In this document: positions 18,361-27,423 of the stretch, piece by piece
How positions within the stretch are numbered: the first letter of the stretch is position 1
Layout: the number at the start of each line of letters is the position of its first letter
Assembly: GCA_029260615.1 (NCBI GenBank)
Contig: JAJDCX010000034.1
Span: 1-64,000, forward strand
DNA length: 64,000 bases
Direction of reading: 5' to 3'
Source: Phycisphaeraceae bacterium
GTDB lineage: Bacteria > Planctomycetota > Phycisphaerae > Phycisphaerales > Phycisphaeraceae
The notes under the pieces: generated by a model
Told to the model about the DNA's origin: nothing
What the model saw: the letters and a program-made list of their open reading frames with translations, nothing else
The model's database searches: none
Made by a program: the position numbers and the translations under genes

Positions 18361-18753
18361 TTAATTGACATCCGTGCTCAGTGCCCAGGCGATGGTCGCC
18401 TCGTTAGGATTCGCCGTTGCGGACGCGGTGGGCCGATCGACACCCAGCGGCGGGTCGCGCACCTGGATGAGGTCTTCCACGGCGGCGCTGCGGTTGCCCG
18501 ACGCGTCCTGGGCGGCGATGCCCACCGGCAGCGTCGCGCACTTGTCGGTGGGTGCGTAGTCGTATTCGATCCGGTAGGTCGTGGGGGCTGCGCCTTCGCG
18601 TGCCTCGGCGACAGAAAGTGTCTTGACGACCGTGCCGCCCGGCGGCGTGCTGGCCGCGAGGCTGGCGGCGTTCTCGGTGCCGACCAGGACTACCAGGGCG
18701 TCGGTATCCAGCCACGCCGGGTCCAGGGTGCCGGTGAGTTTGAGTCGCGCCAT
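18361..18753 (-). CDS. Small phage tail-region protein, fibronectin-like
   Basis: 130 residues from MARLKLTGTLDPAWLD. The start overlaps the stop of the hub-like gene (18753-18755), which fixes it against longer in-frame options. Segments TTYRIEYDYAPTDKCATLPVGIAAQDASGN resemble a fibronectin or Ig-like strand pattern. Function is unknown; the place suggests an accessory tail-tip domain protein. Confidence 0.6.
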   Translation of the reverse strand: MARLKLTGTLDPAWLDTDALVVLVGTENAASLAASTPPGGTVVKTLSVAEAREGAAPTTYRIEYDYAPTDKCATLPVGIAAQDASGNRSAAVEDLIQVRDPPLGVDRPTASATANPNEATIAWALSTDVN

Positions 18754-21050
18754 CACACGCCCCCCCGCATAGAGGTGTCGGTGAGGCTGACAAAGACCCC
18801 CTGGCCCGCGCCGTCGCCACCGGGCCCGGCCAGCACCACCTTGACCTCGACGATCGCCGGGTGCCGTTCGCCGCTGCCGGCGTTGGTCGCCAGGGACAGG
18901 CCCCGCCCAGAGACCTCTCGGATGCGATCGCCGATCCGCCACTTCCAGGGCTCTAAGAGGAACGTGTCGAAGGACGCCCGCCACTGCGTGCCCTCGTGCG
19001 CATCGCGCACCCGCTCGGCGGCGGACTTCACCGCGTCGGTCAGGTCGCCGACCAGGGAGGCGTTGCCGGCGGCGGCGGGCAGCTTAGTCCAGGAAGAACT
19101 CGGGCCTGAGTTCAGCGTGCTGTCGGGCGACGCCCACACCTCGGTCACATCCACATCCAGCATCCACCCCCGGCTATACGCGGTGCCGCTGCTGGCCTGC
19201 TGCTTGGCGACATAGATCGACTCGTGGTCGGCCGCCACGTTGGCGGTGAGTCTAAACAGCAGGTCCTGGTCCAGGATCTTCTGCCACCAGCTATCCGCGA
19301 CGGCTGCGGGGCTGCCGCTGGCCAGCGCCTCGGCGTTGACCGAAGCAAGGTTGGGGATGCTGCTAAAGCGGATACCAAAAAAATCGGTGAGGACGCTGAA
19401 CGATACGCGGTCGGTGATGTCCACCCAGCTGCGCGTGCCCGGCGAGGCGACGGCCTTCTCCGAGACCTCAAGGACGTACCGCTGACCCCGCAGCCGGGCG
19501 GTGTCGCGTGTCAGCGGCTCGGGCCGGCGGACCCGTGTCGTCCAGGCGACGGGGGTGTCCACGCCGTTGGCTACGCGTTCGGCGGTGAGCTGGTCGCCGG
19601 GCGACCCGTTGATCCCAAGTTCGGCGATCCAGTCAAACCCCTTGGCGTTCTGGTCGTAGGGCTTGGGTGTTTCTTCGGTGCCCTCCTGGTAGAACAACGC
19701 GGCCGATGCGCCCGTGCAGTCGGCACCCCATGCCCGGCCGACGTGGCCGAATGCGGAGAACTGGCCGCCTCCCTGGACGTGCTTCTGGTGGTAGGCGTCG
19801 TCGCCCCCGGCCCCGCCGAGCCCGGGTGCCAGGGCGTTGGATGCCGGGGTGGGCTCGTAGCCCTCACCCGGCGGATCTTTCTTCTGCGCCTCCAGTTCAT
19901 CCGGCGACCACAGCGGCCTAAGTTCGATGCTCGCCTCGATTGCCACGGGGCCCCGGGCGATCACCTCGTTGATGATGCCCGAGTTGTCGCGCATCAGGGT
20001 GAGGCGATTCACGTCTGCCTGGCGACGCGTCTCCGCTGCGCCGGCCGGGAACGCGCCCCGCTTAGGCAGTCGGACCTGGGACGGGGGCCCGGCGTGGCGA
20101 CGCCACAGCCGCAGCAGGTACAGCCGGTCGCCCCGGCCCTCCATCGCCATGTCCGGCTCGACGGCGAACTCAAACCCGCCGGCCCTGCACACCGCGTCGA
20201 TCGCCTCGAATAAAAACAGGCCCGTCACATCGGTTTCGGGAAGCACCTTGCCCAGCCCGCCGAACTGCCCGTCGTCGGTGAACGCATCACTGCCCAGGGC
20301 GACGAGTGTGTCCAGATCGACGCCGGTTGCGCGGGTGCGTGCCGTGGTGCCCGAGCCGTAGAGCCACTGCACCAGCAGCGACTTGATCGCCTCGCCGACG
20401 GTCCAGAACCCGCCGGTAGGGTCGTCGTCATGGGTGAACCCCCGAGCGTCAAGCGCACCAACCAGCAGGCCTGCGGCGGGCCGCTTGTGCGCATCCGCCG
20501 TGTCCATGTTCGCTCGGCCCCGGTAGTTGAACGCGGCGGGCACGGTGCGGGTCTCGATCAGCAGCCACGGGCCCAGCGGGCCCCCGGCCCCCCCGGAATC
20601 ATCAAGCGATCTGTGGTACCAGCGCATGACCGCGTGGTGCTGGCTGGTGCGGGCATCGAGCCAGGGCATGGCGACGGCGACGAAGTCGCACGTCTCATCC
20701 TCCTCGCCGTTATGTGAGACAACGCTTAGGGGCTGTCGCTCCAGGACGCCCTCAAAGACCGCGAGCCCCTCGCCCTCGGACGGCGTGTCCAGGCCCGGCG
20801 GGTGCAGCTCGACGCGTACTTGGGTGTCCGGGTGGTACCGTGCCGCGATGCTCTCGATCGAGGGGATGGTCATATCCAGCGGCACATAGTTGAACGTCGC
20901 CCGCCCAAGGCCCAGCCCCGCACGGATGGTGACCTCCTGGCAGCGCAGGTTAGGGTCGAATTTCCAGCCGGCGGTCTCCCCGTTGACCGCGCCGGTCCTG
21001 CGTACAAAAACGAAGTGTTCGCTCTCGGGGATGACGGAGGCATCAATCAC
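18753..21050 (-). CDS. Large phage tail-tip/hub-like protein
   Basis: 765 residues, no signal peptide. Its position, two genes after the tape measure and before the fibre genes, is that of the baseplate hub or tail-tip protein in siphoviruses. Visible features are an N-terminal beta-rich part (EVTIRAGLGLGRATFNYVPLDM, VRVELHPPG), a segment with GGFWTVGEAIKSLLVQW, and a C-terminal part dealing with WKWRIGDRIREVSGRG. I do not recognise a precise family, so the role is inferred from synteny. Confidence 0.65.
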   Translation of the reverse strand: MIDASVIPESEHFVFVRRTGAVNGETAGWKFDPNLRCQEVTIRAGLGLGRATFNYVPLDMTIPSIESIAARYHPDTQVRVELHPPGLDTPSEGEGLAVFEGVLERQPLSVVSHNGEEDETCDFVAVAMPWLDARTSQHHAVMRWYHRSLDDSGGAGGPLGPWLLIETRTVPAAFNYRGRANMDTADAHKRPAAGLLVGALDARGFTHDDDPTGGFWTVGEAIKSLLVQWLYGSGTTARTRATGVDLDTLVALGSDAFTDDGQFGGLGKVLPETDVTGLFLFEAIDAVCRAGGFEFAVEPDMAMEGRGDRLYLLRLWRRHAGPPSQVRLPKRGAFPAGAAETRRQADVNRLTLMRDNSGIINEVIARGPVAIEASIELRPLWSPDELEAQKKDPPGEGYEPTPASNALAPGLGGAGGDDAYHQKHVQGGGQFSAFGHVGRAWGADCTGASAALFYQEGTEETPKPYDQNAKGFDWIAELGINGSPGDQLTAERVANGVDTPVAWTTRVRRPEPLTRDTARLRGQRYVLEVSEKAVASPGTRSWVDITDRVSFSVLTDFFGIRFSSIPNLASVNAEALASGSPAAVADSWWQKILDQDLLFRLTANVAADHESIYVAKQQASSGTAYSRGWMLDVDVTEVWASPDSTLNSGPSSSWTKLPAAAGNASLVGDLTDAVKSAAERVRDAHEGTQWRASFDTFLLEPWKWRIGDRIREVSGRGLSLATNAGSGERHPAIVEVKVVLAGPGGDGAGQGVFVSLTDTSMRGGV

Positions 21051-21442
21051 GGCCGCACCCCCTGCCAGGTGTACCTGACCCCGACCATGATCCTTACCAC
21101 CCCGCCGTCGTCGCGGAAGGGTGTGAATAGTGTCGTCTGCTCAAAGCCCGCCAGGTGCTGATTAAGGTGTGCCACGCCGTTGATGAAAAGGTCGCTGAGC
21201 GTGGTGTCGGCCATGCGATCCGACTCGACATCCATCTGGCTGGTGACGCCCGCGAGCGTGTTACCCTCCAGCCACCCGGTGACGATGACGCCGGGCGCTT
21301 TAATCTTGCCGATGCGCAGGTACACCGCGCCGTCACCTGGGAAGGTCTCGGCGCGGCGTCCGGTCACGCCGCCTGCGACAAAACGCTGCCGCCAGTCGAT
21401 GCGGTCGTTGACGTCGTTGCCGTTGATCTTGTAGGTACTCAT
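21047..21442 (-). CDS. Phage protein between tape measure and hub
   Basis: 131 residues starting MSTYKINGNDVNDRIDW. It is beta-rich with no motif I recognise. It overlaps both neighbours by four bases, the usual packing in the tail operon. In siphoviruses this slot often holds a distal-tail-like protein. Confidence 0.6.
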   Translation of the reverse strand: MSTYKINGNDVNDRIDWRQRFVAGGVTGRRAETFPGDGAVYLRIGKIKAPGVIVTGWLEGNTLAGVTSQMDVESDRMADTTLSDLFINGVAHLNQHLAGFEQTTLFTPFRDDGGVVRIMVGVRYTWQGVRP

Positions 21443-23217
21443 CGGCGCGGCCTCCCCTGGTCCAGGTCGGCGGTGAGCGGGTCGCGGCCGTTGTTGACGA
21501 TCGTGCCCCGGTTTATTTCAACCTTGTTGACCAGGATCTGCCCCGACGCCGCGCCCGACACGCCCTCGCTAACCGCGTCCCGGATATCACGCTGGTCGGC
21601 GTTGTCCTGCACGCTGCCGGGCTGGATGGGCGACAGCGGGAAGACGGGCGTGGTCAACGTGCCGGCATTCGCGCCGACCGTCGTGGCGGCTTCGCTGCCG
21701 ACACCGAGAGCGGCGGCGGTGTCGAAAGATTTTTCGGCCAAGAATCGCGACACCGCGTTCTTGCCGCGTGACTTAAGCTCGTTATCGAGCAGTTGCCTGG
21801 CGAGTGCGGCCTCCAGCGCCCCCTGATCCTGCGAATTGGCGACCTTGGCCTGCGTCTCCGCCTGCTTGATGGCAAAGTTCAACGCCTGACGCGGGTCGTC
21901 TTGGAACTGGTCAGCGATGGCCTGGGCGGTTGGGTCGTCGGTGTTGAATTCCTGCTCCGCGACCTTGCGAACTTTTTCAAAGAACGCTGTACGCCTGGAA
22001 GGATCGAGCAACGCCGAACCGATCTTGATGCCCTCTCGACCCGTGAGTGTCTCGAACTGGTCGATGCTGATTTTGCCACGGTCGACCGCGTCCAGGACCC
22101 GGCTGGCAACCTCAAGCGCGTCGCCGCTGGTCCTGTCGATACCGGCACCTTCGAGGATCTCGTTGATGTCCGGTGTGCCCTTGCCCTTGATGTTCAGGAG
22201 GAACGTGAGCAGCCCCTGCACCTGCTCTTCGGGGCGCTGCGTGGTCAGGCCGGTAACGCCCGCGACGCCGCCGGCGGACTCGCCCGCCGTCAGGCCCAAC
22301 ACGCCAGTACCTGGCCCAATGAACTTGCCCAGCAACGTCGTGATAACCTGGGGGTCCGCCTGACCCGCCTGGATGATAGTTTCCCGCAGAATATTTTGAG
22401 ACGCCTGCGCATCGCCGGTCGCCTGGAACAGGCCGGAAAACGCATCGGTCAGCGGAGTCAACGGCGCGGTGGTGGCGCGTCCGGTTTCCAGTATCTCAAG
22501 GAACAGGCCCTGGAGTGCTTCATCGCTCTGGCCGGGGAAGCGGCTCTTGAGTTGCGTGAACGCCCGGGTCGTTTCCGACGGGTCTTGCCCGCCGAAGATA
22601 CTGGCGCTAGCCAAAAAATCCCGCTCCTGGCCGTTGAAGCTGTCGCTTAAAAACTGAAGCTCCAGGTTCGCGTCCAGGAAGTCCCGCGTCTGCCGCGTGC
22701 GTTCCTCCAGGTCACGCCCGAGGATGCCCAGGGCGGCGATCAACCCGCCGGTGCCCAACAGCGACGCGCCCACGGATGCGAACCGACCGGTGAGCGCACC
22801 GGTGACGCCGCCAAGCCGCCCGGCCGATGCCGCCGATGTGTCAGCCGCGACGGCATGCCGCCGGACTGACGCGGTGGCCCGGTCCTGAACCCGCCGCTCG
22901 GCTGCGAGGCTGCGCGACAGCTTGTCGATCTCCCGCTTGCGTCGTCGGCTCGCCTCGGTGGCGCGGTCACTTACACGTCGGCCGTCGTTCAGTGCCTGCT
23001 CGTAGCGATCTTCCGATCGCAGGAGTTGTTCAAGCCTGGCCCGCTGGCTGGCCAGCTGCTGCTCCCGGGTCTTCAGCTTCGGCGTGGACTTCGCAGCCTG
23101 CTCCCCCGATTTCTCCGCCGCGTTGCCCACCGCCTTCATGTCGCGCGCAGCCGCCTGGGCGTCTTCACCTTCGTAGACGACTTCGACCGGCTGTTTGATG
23201 GGTTCGTTGGTGGGCAT
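21439..23217 (-). CDS. Tail tape measure protein
   Basis: 592 residues. The N-terminal 150 residues are Lys/Arg/Glu/Ala-rich and form coiled coils (LKTREQQLASQRARLEQLLR, ASRRRKREIDKLSRSLAAE). A short hydrophobic Gly-rich segment follows (SVGASLLGTGGLIAALGILG, about 148-167), then long helical repeats. This coiled-coil, then membrane-like, then helical order is typical of tape measure proteins, which set tail length and aid DNA entry. At 592 residues it implies a rather short tail. It is followed upstream by the tail tube gene, with a 142-base gap in which I could not find a frameshifted G/GT chaperone pair. Confidence 0.7.
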   Translation of the reverse strand: MPTNEPIKQPVEVVYEGEDAQAAARDMKAVGNAAEKSGEQAAKSTPKLKTREQQLASQRARLEQLLRSEDRYEQALNDGRRVSDRATEASRRRKREIDKLSRSLAAERRVQDRATASVRRHAVAADTSAASAGRLGGVTGALTGRFASVGASLLGTGGLIAALGILGRDLEERTRQTRDFLDANLELQFLSDSFNGQERDFLASASIFGGQDPSETTRAFTQLKSRFPGQSDEALQGLFLEILETGRATTAPLTPLTDAFSGLFQATGDAQASQNILRETIIQAGQADPQVITTLLGKFIGPGTGVLGLTAGESAGGVAGVTGLTTQRPEEQVQGLLTFLLNIKGKGTPDINEILEGAGIDRTSGDALEVASRVLDAVDRGKISIDQFETLTGREGIKIGSALLDPSRRTAFFEKVRKVAEQEFNTDDPTAQAIADQFQDDPRQALNFAIKQAETQAKVANSQDQGALEAALARQLLDNELKSRGKNAVSRFLAEKSFDTAAALGVGSEAATTVGANAGTLTTPVFPLSPIQPGSVQDNADQRDIRDAVSEGVSGAASGQILVNKVEINRGTIVNNGRDPLTADLDQGRPRR

Positions 23218-23276
23218 GGCGAGTCGGGGTTCGGGTCTGGGGTTCAGGGTCTAGGGGTTGGGGCTCCGGGGGTCAC

Positions 23277-23294
23277 GCCCGCCGCGCAGGCGAT
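23277..23294 (+). repeat. Prophage intergenic repeat GCCCGCCGNNNAGGCGA (family entry)
   Basis: An 18-base word with a CGCC-N5-GGCG mini-hairpin recurs in prophage gaps. Copies like GCCCGCCGCGCAGGCGA are at 23277, 26020 and 37022. Copies in the other orientation or variant (TCGCCTCGGCGGCGGGCCT and relatives) are at 25929, 26312, 36214, 37309 and 46431. I saw none in the flanking chromosome. Confidence 0.7.
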
Positions 23295-23359
23295 GTCATT
23301 CAAGGATCGCCCGCTGTCCGCGCAGGCGCATACACATCGCATGCACCTGCGAGTTTGAT

Positions 23360-23758
23360 TTACACGTAGCCCCAGTCGGTGGCCTCAAGACCCAGCGACG
23401 AGTTTTCGGGCTGGGTCTCGCCGCCACCGCCGGAGAACTCCAGGAACTGCGGCGCGGTGATGGTGATGGTCACGGCCGCACCGGTGGCTGCGTTGATCCC
23501 GCTGACCGTCGCGGTGGCGGCGCTGGTGCCGCTGAGCGCGTCCATGCTCAGCGTCTTGCCGGAGATCCGCCCGGTGACCGGTGCCTGGTCGCTGGCGACC
23601 GGCGTGAGTTTGGTGGGCGTCATGGACGCCTCGCCCCGGTACCGGTACATCGACGGTGCGGCGCGGTTAAGGGTCAGGCTCCGGATGTCGGGGTAGCTGT
23701 CAACGCCGATCGTGAAGCTGTTGACCTTGATGAGTTCGACCGCTGCGATGATTCCCAT
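23360..23758 (-). CDS. Phage major tail (tube) protein, probable
   Basis: 132 residues, beta-rich, starting MGIIAAVELIKVNSFTIG. The alternation SLTLNRAAPSMYRYRGEASMTP and TATVSGINAATGAAVTITITAPQF suits a tail-tube beta sandwich. It lies between the tail-terminator-like gene and the tape measure, the standard place for the tube subunit. Identification rests on size, composition and order. Confidence 0.6.
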   Translation of the reverse strand: MGIIAAVELIKVNSFTIGVDSYPDIRSLTLNRAAPSMYRYRGEASMTPTKLTPVASDQAPVTGRISGKTLSMDALSGTSAATATVSGINAATGAAVTITITAPQFLEFSGGGGETQPENSSLGLEATDWGYV

Positions 23759-23815
23759 AATTCGATTCCTTTCGAGTGTGTCCGCCGCGTGGGCGGGTGG
23801 TGGTTAGTCCGTTAG

Positions 23816-24304
23816 TTAGGTTGCGCCCTGGGCGCGTTTGTAGGTCACTTCCCAGACCTCGCCGATCAGCATGTAATCGTCGCCGTCCTCGAAGCCGGCG
23901 GGCTGAATGCCCGGGTCGGCCTGTTCGAGCGTGAACTTGCCCAGCCCCGCGAAGGTAAAGGGTGTGGGTGCCTGGCCCCGGGTGTTGTACGCCGTCTCGA
24001 TCGCCGCGTGGATCGCGTCGTAGAGCTCGCTGGCCTGGTGCAGCTGCGTGGCCCCGCGATCGGCCTTGTCGGATTCGTCGTACTTGAACTTCACACTGGT
24101 CACCACGCGGAGGCTGTTCTCGCTGTTGGTATCGACGTGGCTGCCCTTGTCGTTGTGCCACCAGACCTCGGCGCGGGGCGTGCTGCCGATGTCTTTCTTC
24201 TTCAGGATGCCGATGATCGCCGACGGCTTGCCGAAATCGCCGGCTGGCGTCTGGTCGATCACGGCCTTGAAGGCGTCGAGGATGTCGTTGCGTCTGCTAC
24301 TCAC
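23816..24304 (-). CDS. Phage tail terminator/neck-like protein
   Basis: 162 residues. It begins with a helix (RRNDILDAFKAVIDQTPAGDFG) followed by mixed alpha/beta elements, including SELYDAIHAAIETAYN and a C-terminal VWEVTYKR. The N-terminal helix RxxILxAF.AVI and the ending match minor tail or tail-completion proteins by eye. The position before the tube gene agrees. It overlaps the preceding gene by four bases. Confidence 0.55.
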   Translation of the reverse strand: MSSRRNDILDAFKAVIDQTPAGDFGKPSAIIGILKKKDIGSTPRAEVWWHNDKGSHVDTNSENSLRVVTSVKFKYDESDKADRGATQLHQASELYDAIHAAIETAYNTRGQAPTPFTFAGLGKFTLEQADPGIQPAGFEDGDDYMLIGEVWEVTYKRAQGAT

Positions 24305-25014
24305 GAGAGCTTGACCCCCTGTATCAAGGTGTTCAGGATGATCGTGCCGCGCGTCGTCATCTCGATGGCACCCTGGGCCAGCGCATCGGTGCCCTGGATG
24401 ACGACCTGGTCCTTGAGGACGAACAGCAGCTTGCCCTTGAGGTCGCCCTTGGCCCGCACCCCGGACTTGCCCTTCGTCTTGCGTTTGAACCGCTGGGTCT
24501 TGCCGGCGTCGTCGGCGTCAGGCAGGAACGCGACGAGGTTGCCGGCCTTGCTCTTGAAGACCTGGAGGCGTCGCCTGCCCGACGGCGTGGTCAGGCCCAT
24601 CGCCTCGCGCGGCGTCATGCGTGCCAGGCCCGACGGGTTGAGGTTGTCGGCGATCGGCAACCACAGGTGCTTGGCGCTCTTGGGTGTGATCGTGGTGGTG
24701 TCGGGCCCGAGGATCGTGCGGGCGTAGGCGGCGGTGCGTGCCGTCGTGCCGACGTGACCGCTAAACGGGTCGGCCTGCTGGTGCGTGAGGTCCTGGCGCA
24801 GCGCACCGCTGCGGACCTTGGCGGATTGACCGGACAGCTTATTGGCCTTGATGAACGACTCGGTCTCTGCGAGCCACTGGCCGACACCGGTGTCGATCGC
24901 CTCGACGAGTCTCTCCGGGTACCGCTGCCACATCGCAATGATCTGTTGGCTCTTGCTTGTCAGACCGATGGCGATCGCTGCGGCAGCCATGATGATGATC
25001 CATTTTCGGGTCAT
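24301..25014 (-). CDS. Phage head-tail joining protein, HK97 gp10-like, with N-terminal membrane segment
   Basis: 237 residues. An N-terminal hydrophobic stretch (WIIIMAAAAIAIGL) is unusual for this class. Next comes a pattern seen in gp10/virion-morphogenesis proteins: a helix with AETESFIKANKLSGQSAKVRSGALR, where the S.KVRSGALR segment is characteristic, followed by VGTTARTAAYARTILG. A basic Lys-rich part (KTQRFKRKTKGKSG) follows. The family closes the head-tail junction. The hydrophobic start may be a true feature or an upstream start artefact; an internal ATG at residue 9 does not remove it. Confidence 0.6.
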   Translation of the reverse strand: MTRKWIIIMAAAAIAIGLTSKSQQIIAMWQRYPERLVEAIDTGVGQWLAETESFIKANKLSGQSAKVRSGALRQDLTHQQADPFSGHVGTTARTAAYARTILGPDTTTITPKSAKHLWLPIADNLNPSGLARMTPREAMGLTTPSGRRRLQVFKSKAGNLVAFLPDADDAGKTQRFKRKTKGKSGVRAKGDLKGKLLFVLKDQVVIQGTDALAQGAIEMTTRGTIILNTLIQGVKLS

Positions 25015-25016
25015 GG

Positions 25017-25913
25017 TTAGATGACCCTCTCGTATCGCTGGACGGCGGCGGTGAGTGCGGGGTGTGTCCTCGTGCCGCGTGTGGTGTACGAGCCACCGGC
25101 GTCGCCTAGGTCGATCTTCTCAAGCCCGGAGGTGTCGGAGGTGTTGTAGAGCGTCATAGCCTGGCGGATCACGCCCTCCTGCAGATCCTCCGACGGGTCA
25201 ATCACCCCGGAATTCCCGGAAGCCCCGGCACTTAGGCTGGTGATGTCGCCCGTGACGAGATCCACCCCGGCGGTGGAGAGTGACTCGCCCAGGACAACCG
25301 CGTCGTCGCCGGTGCGCGAAGCGATGGGGTAGGTGCCAGCCGTGACGCCCGTGCCCGACTCGATGGCGATCTTGTCGCCGGGTGTGTGCGCGTAGTTGGC
25401 GAACGCGCCGACCTGGGTAAGTGTCTTGGTCGCCTGGGTCCAGGTGGCGGTGGCGAGCGCGACCTTGATGCGTGCCGGGTCGGCGAGCCCGGCGGTGTAG
25501 GTGACGCGGATGCAATTGGGCCAGGCCCGGTACCAGTTGTTGTAGATCCGCCGCAGGGTGGCGAGCTCCGCCGACTCGATGGCGTACTGAGTGATCGGGG
25601 CCAGGGCGTTGCCCGCCGCCACCGCCGCGTCAAAGTCGGCGTCGGTGCCCGGCGAGTAGAGCTGGACGATCTCGGCCACCGATTCCAGTGCGCGTGCGTT
25701 GAGGCGCAGCAGCTCGCTGCGTTGGCGCGAGGCGGTGGGGTACTCGACACGCCCGACGACACGGCGCAGCCCGCCATCGGGCAGGCCGGCGAGCTGTTCG
25801 GCCAGGGACGATGCGCGTGCCAGGCAGCGCAGCAGGTCGGCGTCGATGTCGGTGCCGGACCACTTGCCGTCGGCCTTGAAGTCGGCGAGTTTTGCTAAGA
25901 GTACTTGAGGCAT
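25017..25913 (-). CDS. Phage head-tail connector-like protein with inserted beta domain
   Basis: 298 residues. The N-terminal part (about 1-150) is helical, with a stretch LRRIYNNWYRAWPNCIRVTYTAGL, where the WP..I.VTY.AG ending is typical of gp6/YqbG-type connectors. The next 100 residues look like a separate beta domain (ATWTQATKTLTQVGAFANYAHTPGDKIAIESGTGV). The C terminus IRQAMTLYNTSDTSG...RYERVI resumes the connector pattern. It probably bridges portal and neck. Start chosen at MPQVLLAKL. Confidence 0.6.
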   Translation of the reverse strand: MPQVLLAKLADFKADGKWSGTDIDADLLRCLARASSLAEQLAGLPDGGLRRVVGRVEYPTASRQRSELLRLNARALESVAEIVQLYSPGTDADFDAAVAAGNALAPITQYAIESAELATLRRIYNNWYRAWPNCIRVTYTAGLADPARIKVALATATWTQATKTLTQVGAFANYAHTPGDKIAIESGTGVTAGTYPIASRTGDDAVVLGESLSTAGVDLVTGDITSLSAGASGNSGVIDPSEDLQEGVIRQAMTLYNTSDTSGLEKIDLGDAGGSYTTRGTRTHPALTAAVQRYERVI

Positions 25914-26041
25914 AATCTGGTCATCCTGTCGCCTCGGCGGCGGGCCTGGCCCCCGGTTGGCTTCGCCCCGAACCCCAACCGATCCAACGATCCAAGGGTT
26001 ACTTGGTTTTCTTCTCTACGCCCGCCGCGCAGGCGACGGCA

Positions 26042-26245
26042 TCACGTCTTCTTGGTTGTTGACGTGGTGTTGGGTTTGTCTTCGCCGCCGCCGGGGGTGA
26101 TGACGGTGTAGCTGCTCTCCGGCACGCCACGGTCCTTGAGTTCTTCGCGTGTGGTGTGGATCTGCGTGCCGACGCGCCAGCGTGGGCTGCCGTCTTCGTG
26201 TTCTACGGTCTTGAGGACTCTGATGGTGATGGGTTTGTCGGGCAT
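26042..26245 (-). CDS. Small phage protein, unknown
   Basis: 67 residues from MPDKPITIRVLKTVEHE, chosen over an ATG 15 bases upstream because GGAG lies 8 bases before it. It contains a basic-aromatic beta-like part (PRWRVGTQIHTTREEL) and a Thr/Lys-rich tail. The place between capsid-region and connector genes suggests a small head accessory protein. Confidence 0.5.
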   Translation of the reverse strand: MPDKPITIRVLKTVEHEDGSPRWRVGTQIHTTREELKDRGVPESSYTVITPGGGEDKPNTTSTTKKT

Positions 26246-26335
26246 GTCGCGTGTCTCCATGTTGCGGCGGTGTGTGTGAGTTACTTACTTATGCGTTGAG
26301 GCTGGTTGCGGTCGCCTCGGCGGCGGGCCTGGGGG

Positions 26336-26746
26336 TCAGCGGGTGGTCACGTCGTCGGGATCGACGGCGCGGTTGTCCTGGCCGGGGAACGGTCGGCAGT
26401 GGTCGAGGATGCCGATGTGGCCGGCGCTGTGATAGGTGAAGGTCTCACCGGCCAGGTGCCCGGCCTGGTTGCTCTGGAGTTGCACGATCTGTTCGGCCTC
26501 GACTTCCGGCGTGGCTTCGGGTTTCTTGGTCTCTACGGGCGGTTGCTGCTCACCCGCCTCGGGTGCCTGGTTCCCTTGCGTGGCGTCGGGGTTGGGCTCC
26601 GTGTCTGGCTGGGTGGCTTGTTCGGTGTCCGGGCCCGCGCCTGTTTGCGGCTGGGTTTCTTCCGCCGGGGATGGGGTTGACTTCTTATCCTGACCGGCAG
26701 GTTTTTTTGTGCTTCTATTCTTGGTTTTGCGTTTTCTAGTCGCCAT
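26336..26746 (-). CDS. Small phage protein with disordered, charged N-terminal region
   Basis: 136 residues. The first 90 are Lys, then Pro/Gln/Thr/Glu-rich and low in complexity (AEETQPQTGAGPDTEQATQ). The last 45 look folded (IVQLQSNQAGHLAGETFTYHS). Low-complexity head decoration proteins of this kind are common, but I do not recognise the family. Confidence 0.5.
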   Translation of the reverse strand: MATRKRKTKNRSTKKPAGQDKKSTPSPAEETQPQTGAGPDTEQATQPDTEPNPDATQGNQAPEAGEQQPPVETKKPEATPEVEAEQIVQLQSNQAGHLAGETFTYHSAGHIGILDHCRPFPGQDNRAVDPDDVTTR

Positions 26747-26857
26747 GGTTCGTCTCCTCGAAGGGTGTTTGTGGTGTGTTTAACGGTGCTTCAAACCACG
26801 CCCCCGGTTCCCCCGGCCTCCCGGCTCGCGGTGAGGGGCGTGGATGTGAAGGGCCGT

Positions 26858-27307
26858 TTATCCGTAATCCACCGACAGCAGGCCACGGTCGGCGGCGTTG
26901 CTCGACGCGTTGTGCATGCGGCGTCCGATCGCAAGCGCGGTAAGGAACCCGCCTGCGACGCCGTCGCCCATCGTCGCCTGCAGCTGAAGGTAACGGGACC
27001 GCTTGTTGCGCAGGTTGATGCCGATGACGCAGACGCTGTTGTCATCGGTCGCGCCGGGCTTGGCGGCGGTGTCCATGACCAGGACGGGCACGCCGCCGAG
27101 CGTGGTGGCGTTGGTCTTGATGTCGGACTCCATGACCTTGAGGGTTGTTAGCGCGATGTCGGTTGCGCCCAGTGTGCAGACGAACTCGATGTAGTCCGAG
27201 CCCTCGAAGTCCTGGAGGTCGATCACGTTGGAAGAGAAGGCCGCGTTATCGACGATCGCGGCGGGCGCGATCGCGATGGCGATCTTCGTGGTTTGCAGTT
27301 CGTTCAT
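26858..27307 (-). CDS. Phage head protein, possibly decoration or stabilisation
   Basis: 149 residues from MNELQTTKIAIAIAPAAI, an internal start preferred because the preceding in-frame residues are low in complexity. The sequence is beta-rich and hydrophobic (NVIDLQDFEGSDYIEFVCTLGATDIALTTLKVMESD, RYLQLQATMGDG). It lies directly downstream of the major capsid gene, where siphoviruses often have a decoration protein. Role inferred. Confidence 0.55.
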   Translation of the reverse strand: MNELQTTKIAIAIAPAAIVDNAAFSSNVIDLQDFEGSDYIEFVCTLGATDIALTTLKVMESDIKTNATTLGGVPVLVMDTAAKPGATDDNSVCVIGINLRNKRSRYLQLQATMGDGVAGGFLTALAIGRRMHNASSNAADRGLLSVDYG

Positions 27308-27423
27308 GGCTTGTGTCTCCGTGCGGTGTTGATTGTGTGTTTGATTCAAATCGGGGCCGGGCATCCCGGGGTGTGCCCGGCCCCACTGTCATGCGCCCTT
27401 CATCGGGCTGGTGGTGTTGACAC